A stretch of DNA of 64,000 bases from Borreliella mayonii. Lineage in GTDB: Bacteria; Spirochaetota; Spirochaetia; Borreliales; Borreliaceae. A program made the position numbers and the translations under genes. The stretch is taken from contig NZ_CP015780.1 in NCBI RefSeq assembly GCF_001945665.1, positions 840,388 to 904,387 on the forward strand. Reading direction: 5' to 3'. Under the pieces are notes generated by a model, which was not told the DNA's origin, did not search any database, and worked only from the letters and a program-made list of their open reading frames with translations. Below are positions 60,088 to 64,000 of the stretch, in pieces; the first letter of the stretch is position 1, and the number at the start of each line of letters is the position of its first letter.

Positions 60088-61317
60088 ATGGGAGAATATT
60101 TAAATCCAATAAATATATTTTCAGAAATAGGTCGTTTGAAAAAAGTTTTGCTTCATAGACCAGGAGAGGAATTAGAAAATTTAACACCCTTTATTATGAA
60201 AAATTTTTTATTTGATGATATTCCTTATCTTAAAGTTGCAAAACAAGAGCATGAAGTTTTTGTAAATGCTTTAAAAAATAATTCTGTTGAAATTGAGTAT
60301 GTTGAGGATCTTGTTAGTGAGGTTCTTGTTTCTTCTGTAGCGCTCAAAAATAAATTTATATCTCAATTCATTCTGGAAGCAGAAATAAAAACAGATAGTG
60401 CAATTAATATTTTAAAAGATTATTTTTCTAATTTAACTGTTGATAATATGGTTTCTAAAATGATTTCAGGTGTTGCAAGAGAAGAGCTTAAAGATTATGC
60501 ATCTTCTCTTGATGATTTGGTTAATGGCGTAAGTCTTTTTATTATTGATCCTATGCCCAATGTTTTATTTACCAGGGATCCTTTTGCCAGTATTGGTAAT
60601 GGAATTACAATAAATAAAATGTTTACTAAGGTTAGGCGCAGAGAGACAATATTTGCAGAGTATATTTTTAAATATCATTCTATTTACAAAAAAAATGTTC
60701 CAATTTGGTTTAATAGATGGGAAGAGACTTCTTTGGAAGGTGGGGATGAGTTTGTTTTAAATAAAGATCTTTTGGTTATTGGAATTTCAGAAAGAACAGA
60801 AGCAGAGTCTGTAGAAAAACTAGCTGCTAGTCTTTTTGAAAATAAGACTTCATTTAACACAATTTTGGCTTTTAAAATTCCAAAAAATAGAGCTTATATG
60901 CACTTGGATACAGTTTTTACTCAAATCGATTATAGTGTTTTTACAAGTTTTACGAGTGATGATATGTATTTTTCAATTTATGTTTTAACTTATAATTCAA
61001 GTTCTAGTAAAATTAATATTAAAAAAGAAAAATCTAAGCTTAGAGATGTTTTAAGTTTTTATCTAGGCAGGAAGATTGACATAATAAAATGTGCAGGTGG
61101 AGACTTAATACATGGTGCAAGAGAGCAATGGAATGATGGTGCTAATATTTTGGCGATAGCTCCGGGAGAAGTAATTGCTTATTCTAGAAATCATGTGACT
61201 AATAAGTTGTTTGAAGAGAATGGTATTAAAGTTCATAGAATTCCGTCTAGCGAGCTTTCAAGAGGTCGTGGCGGGCCAAGATGTATGTCTATGCCTTTAG
61301 TAAGAGAGAATATTTAA
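60088..61317 (+). CDS. arcA: Arginine deiminase
   Basis: ArcA hydrolyses arginine to citrulline and ammonia, the first step of the ADI pathway. ATG 60088 after AAAGGGGAA gives 409 residues beginning with the standard [15 protein letters not shown]. Active-site motifs are intact: [12 protein letters not shown], the EGGDEF-type [19 protein letters not shown] with the catalytic His region, [18 protein letters not shown] and the C-terminal CMSMP with nucleophile Cys399. An upstream in-frame ATG at 60061 lies in the leader and lacks a ribosome site. Ammonia production may buffer acid in the tick and supply energy. Confidence 0.96.
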   Translation: MGEYLNPINIFSEIGRLKKVLLHRPGEELENLTPFIMKNFLFDDIPYLKVAKQEHEVFVNALKNNSVEIEYVEDLVSEVLVSSVALKNKFISQFILEAEIKTDSAINILKDYFSNLTVDNMVSKMISGVAREELKDYASSLDDLVNGVSLFIIDPMPNVLFTRDPFASIGNGITINKMFTKVRRRETIFAEYIFKYHSIYKKNVPIWFNRWEETSLEGGDEFVLNKDLLVIGISERTEAESVEKLAASLFENKTSFNTILAFKIPKNRAYMHLDTVFTQIDYSVFTSFTSDDMYFSIYVLTYNSSSSKINIKKEKSKLRDVLSFYLGRKIDIIKCAGGDLIHGAREQWNDGANILAIAPGEVIAYSRNHVTNKLFEENGIKVHRIPSSELSRGRGGPRCMSMPLVRENI

Positions 61318-61374
61318 TATTTGTATGAGTTAAATGAGTTTTTAAAAACTTGATTGTAAAGGTTTGGGGGGTTG

Positions 61375-62358
61375 ATGTATAATTTACGAAATAGGAGCTT
61401 TTTAAATCTTTTAGATTTTACAAGCAAAGATATTGAATATTTACTTGATTTATCGATTGATTTAAAAAAATCAAAATATGCGGGAATTGAAGTGCAGAAA
61501 CTTAAGGGTAAAAATATAGTTATAATTTTTGAGAAAGATTCAACAAGAACGCGGTGTGCTTTTGAGATTGCAGCGTATGATCAAGGAGCAAATATTACTT
61601 ATTTAGGACCTAATGGCAATCAAATAGGCTCAAAAGAATCTATGATAGATACTGCCAGAGTTTTGGGGCGCATGTATGATGCTATTGGGTTTAGAGGATA
61701 TTCTCAACAAGCCGTTGAATGTTTGGCAAATTATTCTAATGTTCCTGTTTACAACGGTTTGACAGATATTTCTCACCCAACCCAAATACTAGCTGATTTA
61801 ATGACGATAAAAGAATATAAGGGGAGCTTAAAAGCGATTAAAATAGTATTTTGTGGCGATGGTAGGGGGAATATTGCCAATTCTTTGTTGAAAGGTTGTG
61901 CTATTATGGGACTTGATTTTAGAATTTTTGCCCCCAAAGAGCTTTTCCCAGACTCCGATTTGACTCTTAAGGCTAGGTCTTTGGCTCTAGAGAGTGGGGG
62001 TAAAATTACAATTACAGATTCTAAAGAAGAGGCTGTTAAATGTGCTGATGTTGTGTATACGGATGTATGGGTATCTATGGGAGAGAATAATTGGGAAGAT
62101 AGAATAAATCTTCTAAAGTCTTATCAGGTTAATAAAGAGGTAATGGGTATAGCAAAAGATGATGCAATATTTATACATTGTTTGCCCGCTTTTCATGACC
62201 TAAACACCGTGATTGGTAAGGATATTTTTGATAAATACGGACTTGATGGAATTGAAGTTACAGAAGAAATTTTTGAAAGTAAAAATTCAATTGTTTTTGA
62301 TGTGGCTGAAAATAGAGTACATACCATTAAAGCTATTATGGTAGCTACTTTGGGATAA
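61375..62358 (+). CDS. arcB: Ornithine carbamoyltransferase (catabolic)
   Basis: ArcB splits citrulline with phosphate to ornithine and carbamoyl phosphate. ATG 61375 (GGGGGG upstream) gives 327 residues. Conserved motifs are the carbamoyl-phosphate loop [51 protein letters not shown] and HCLPAFHD. Lying between arcA and a transporter marks it as catabolic; ornithine is also the diamino acid in Borrelia peptidoglycan, so this step may feed wall synthesis. No carbamate kinase gene is seen in the window after arcB. Confidence 0.95.
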   Translation: MYNLRNRSFLNLLDFTSKDIEYLLDLSIDLKKSKYAGIEVQKLKGKNIVIIFEKDSTRTRCAFEIAAYDQGANITYLGPNGNQIGSKESMIDTARVLGRMYDAIGFRGYSQQAVECLANYSNVPVYNGLTDISHPTQILADLMTIKEYKGSLKAIKIVFCGDGRGNIANSLLKGCAIMGLDFRIFAPKELFPDSDLTLKARSLALESGGKITITDSKEEAVKCADVVYTDVWVSMGENNWEDRINLLKSYQVNKEVMGIAKDDAIFIHCLPAFHDLNTVIGKDIFDKYGLDGIEVTEEIFESKNSIVFDVAENRVHTIKAIMVATLG

Positions 62359-62409
62359 CGGTATTTTTTATATGAAATTAAATTTATAAAATTATTTAGG
62401 AGGAAGGTT

Positions 62410-63834
62410 ATGATCAAAATGCCAAGTAGTTTTACAATAATATTTTCTTTAATTGTATTTGTTACCATATTAACGTATGTGATTCCTGCTGGTAAGTTTG
62501 ATAAAGAGTTTAAGCAAATGGATGATGGATCTAAGAGAGAAATAATTATTGCTGGAACTTATCAGCCTATAGATCGAGGGCCTAGGGGATTTTTGCACCC
62601 TATTATGACTATTTTAACTGCAATGTCAAAAGGGATGGAACATGCAGCTGAAGTTGTTATTTTTGTTTTAATTGTTGGGGGTGCCTATGGGATTATTATG
62701 AAAACAGGAGCAATAGATGCGGGAATCTATTGTTTAATAAAGAAGTTGGGGCACAAAGATAAATTGCTTATTCCTTTATTAATGTTCATTTTTTCAATTG
62801 GTGGAACTGTAACTGGAATGAGTGAAGAGACCCTCCCTTTTTATTTTGTTATGATTCCTTTGATAGTAGCTTTGGGTTACGATAGTCTTGTTGGAGCGGC
62901 TATTATTGCCTTGGGGGCTGGAGTGGGTACTATGGCTTCTACTGTAAATCCATTTGCTACAGGAATTGCCTCTGCAATAGCTTCTATTAGTTTGCAGGAT
63001 GGATTTTATTTTAGAATTGTTCTTTATTTTATATCAGTATTAGTTGCTATAATCTATGTCTATGTTTATGCATCTAAAATTAAAAAGGATCCTTCAAAAT
63101 CACTTGTGTATTCTCAAAAAAATGAACATTATCAATATTTTGAAAAAAAAAATGGGCTTTCTGCTGGAGATAATACTCAGAATGCTCTTGAGTTTACTTT
63201 TGCTCATAAATTAGTTTTACTTTTATTTGGATTTATGATATTGATTTTGATATTTAGTATTGTTAATCTTGGTTGGTGGATGCAAGAAATGACAATGCTG
63301 TATCTTGGGGTTGCTATTATAGCAGCTTTTATTTGTAGATTGGGTGAATCTGAAATGTGGGATGCGTTTATCAAAGGTTCTGAAAGTCTTTTAACTGCTG
63401 CTCTTGTTATTGGGCTTGCTAGAGGTGTTATGATAGTATGTGATGATGGGTTAATTACAGATACTATGTTAAATGCTGCTACTAATTTTTTATACAATCT
63501 TCCAAGGCCCTTTTTTATCATATTGAATGAAATTATTCAAATATTTATAGGATTTATTGTTCCATCTTCATCAGGTCATGCTAGTCTCACTATGCCAATA
63601 ATGGCTCCACTTGCTGATTTTTTGTCAATTCCAAGATCTTCAGTTGTTATTGCTATGCAAACTTCATCTGGACTTATTAATTTAATAACACCTACTAGTG
63701 GAGTTATAATGGCTGTATTGGGGATATCTAGATTGAGTTATGGTACGTGGTTTAAGTTTGTTTTACCATTATTCATTATTGAGTTCTTTATTTCTATTTT
63801 AGTTATTATAGCTAATATTTATTTGAGTTTTTAA
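62410..63834 (+). CDS. YfcC-family transporter, probable arginine/ornithine exchanger
   Basis: A 474-residue membrane protein with about 12 hydrophobic segments and the YfcC/DcuC-like pattern (MSEETLPFYFVMIPLIVALGYD, GVGTMASTVNPFATGIASAI, GLARGVMIVCDDGLITDT, VPSSSGHASLTMPIMAPLAD). Older annotation calls it arcD from its place after arcAB, but it belongs to the dicarboxylate/YfcC superfamily rather than the classic ArcD (APC) family. A strong AGGAGGAAGG lies before ATG 62410. Substrate is inferred from context: arginine in, ornithine out. Confidence 0.85.
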   Translation: MIKMPSSFTIIFSLIVFVTILTYVIPAGKFDKEFKQMDDGSKREIIIAGTYQPIDRGPRGFLHPIMTILTAMSKGMEHAAEVVIFVLIVGGAYGIIMKTGAIDAGIYCLIKKLGHKDKLLIPLLMFIFSIGGTVTGMSEETLPFYFVMIPLIVALGYDSLVGAAIIALGAGVGTMASTVNPFATGIASAIASISLQDGFYFRIVLYFISVLVAIIYVYVYASKIKKDPSKSLVYSQKNEHYQYFEKKNGLSAGDNTQNALEFTFAHKLVLLLFGFMILILIFSIVNLGWWMQEMTMLYLGVAIIAAFICRLGESEMWDAFIKGSESLLTAALVIGLARGVMIVCDDGLITDTMLNAATNFLYNLPRPFFIILNEIIQIFIGFIVPSSSGHASLTMPIMAPLADFLSIPRSSVVIAMQTSSGLINLITPTSGVIMAVLGISRLSYGTWFKFVLPLFIIEFFISILVIIANIYLSF

Positions 63835-63882
63835 GAAGGACAGCTGATAGCTTATTTTCTTTCGGTCAAAATATAAGCAATT

Positions 63883-63916
63883 TATCTAATGTTATTTATA
63901 ATATTAGATAGTTTTT
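63883..63916 (+). terminator. Terminator of the arc operon
   Basis: Arms 63883-63893 and 63900-63910 pair over 11 bp with one G-T pair and a 6-nt loop, followed by G and five Ts. It lies about 50 bp after the transporter stop. The last 85 bp of the window hold no gene I can see. Confidence 0.65.
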
Positions 63917-64000
63917 ATATGTTATTATGTATAAGTAGTGTTGTTGTATAAAATAGTTTTTTAGATTTAAATCAATTTTTATACTATTAGATTATATTAT

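Noticed and set aside
61331..61353. AT palindrome between arcA and arcB (AGTTTTTAAAAACT)
   Set aside because: Short and wholly AT within the stem core; too likely by chance in this composition to call a terminator or processing site.

Overview
The window is AT-rich, gene-dense chromosomal DNA of a Lyme-group spirochaete (Borrelia/Borreliella burgdorferi sensu lato). Three things point there: gene order and protein content match my memory of the B. burgdorferi B31 chromosome from mutS (about BB0797) to the arginine deiminase locus (about BB0841-BB0843), toward the right end of the linear chromosome; codon use is extremely AT-rich; and the + strand is T-rich over genes of both orientations, as expected of a leading strand replicated left to right. 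Exact species or strain cannot be fixed by reading alone.

Layout. (1) 1-3111: 3' part of mutS, then a comF gene broken by two one-base deletions. (2) 3169-11552: the classical translation/RNA cluster rimP-nusA-infB-rbfA-truB-rpsO-pnp, with a 33-bp tandem repeat inside infB and a pseudoknot-capable inverted repeat plus promoter before rpsO. (3) 11559-19481: a tightly overlapping run of propeller lipoprotein, lptF, lptG, tgt, murJ and a HEAT-repeat exported protein. (4) 19506-28268: coaBC (-), then yhdT-like/panF, a pseudouridine synthase, a P-loop/Asp23-like protein, murC, yicC, a Cmk-like kinase, rpoZ, miaA and a 31-codon gene for ribosomal protein bS22. (5) 28308-35740: mainly minus-strand genes: an SH3-like lipoprotein, a divergent beta-barrel protein (+), a phosphodiester-glycosidase protein, a TPR-like protein, hrpA and topA. 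(6) 35815-40858: sbcD, sbcC and a ROK-family kinase. (7) 40855-48764: minus-strand lipoprotein, ileS, clpA-like and phosphohexomutase genes. (8) 48902-57157: uvrB-uvrA-lptD. (9) 57167-59906: minus-strand lipoprotein, RNase H and a YiiX-like lipoprotein. (10) 60024-63834: arcA, arcB and a YfcC-type transporter, with a promoter and a terminator.

How it fits together. Most of the window is housekeeping: translation initiation and RNA turnover, tRNA modification (tgt, truB, miaA), DNA repair (mutS, uvrAB, sbcCD, topA), wall precursor synthesis (murC, murJ), pantothenate import to CoA (panF, coaBC) and arginine catabolism (arcAB plus exchanger). The striking theme is envelope biology. An LPS-export-type machine (lptF, lptG, lptD) sits in an organism that makes no LPS, alongside several uncharacterised lipoproteins or exported proteins (propeller, HEAT, SH3, glycosidase, YiiX-like). 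Other departures from family norms are a Cmk-like kinase with Asn in place of the P-loop Lys, a ClpA-like protein with an altered second Walker B and a probable ATT start, an SbcC without a zinc hook, a NusA with a C-terminal zinc ribbon, and a PNPase with an Arg/Gly-rich insertion in its S1 domain. I saw no tRNA, rRNA, insertion sequence, prophage or CRISPR array, and no gene-free stretch longer than about 190 bp.
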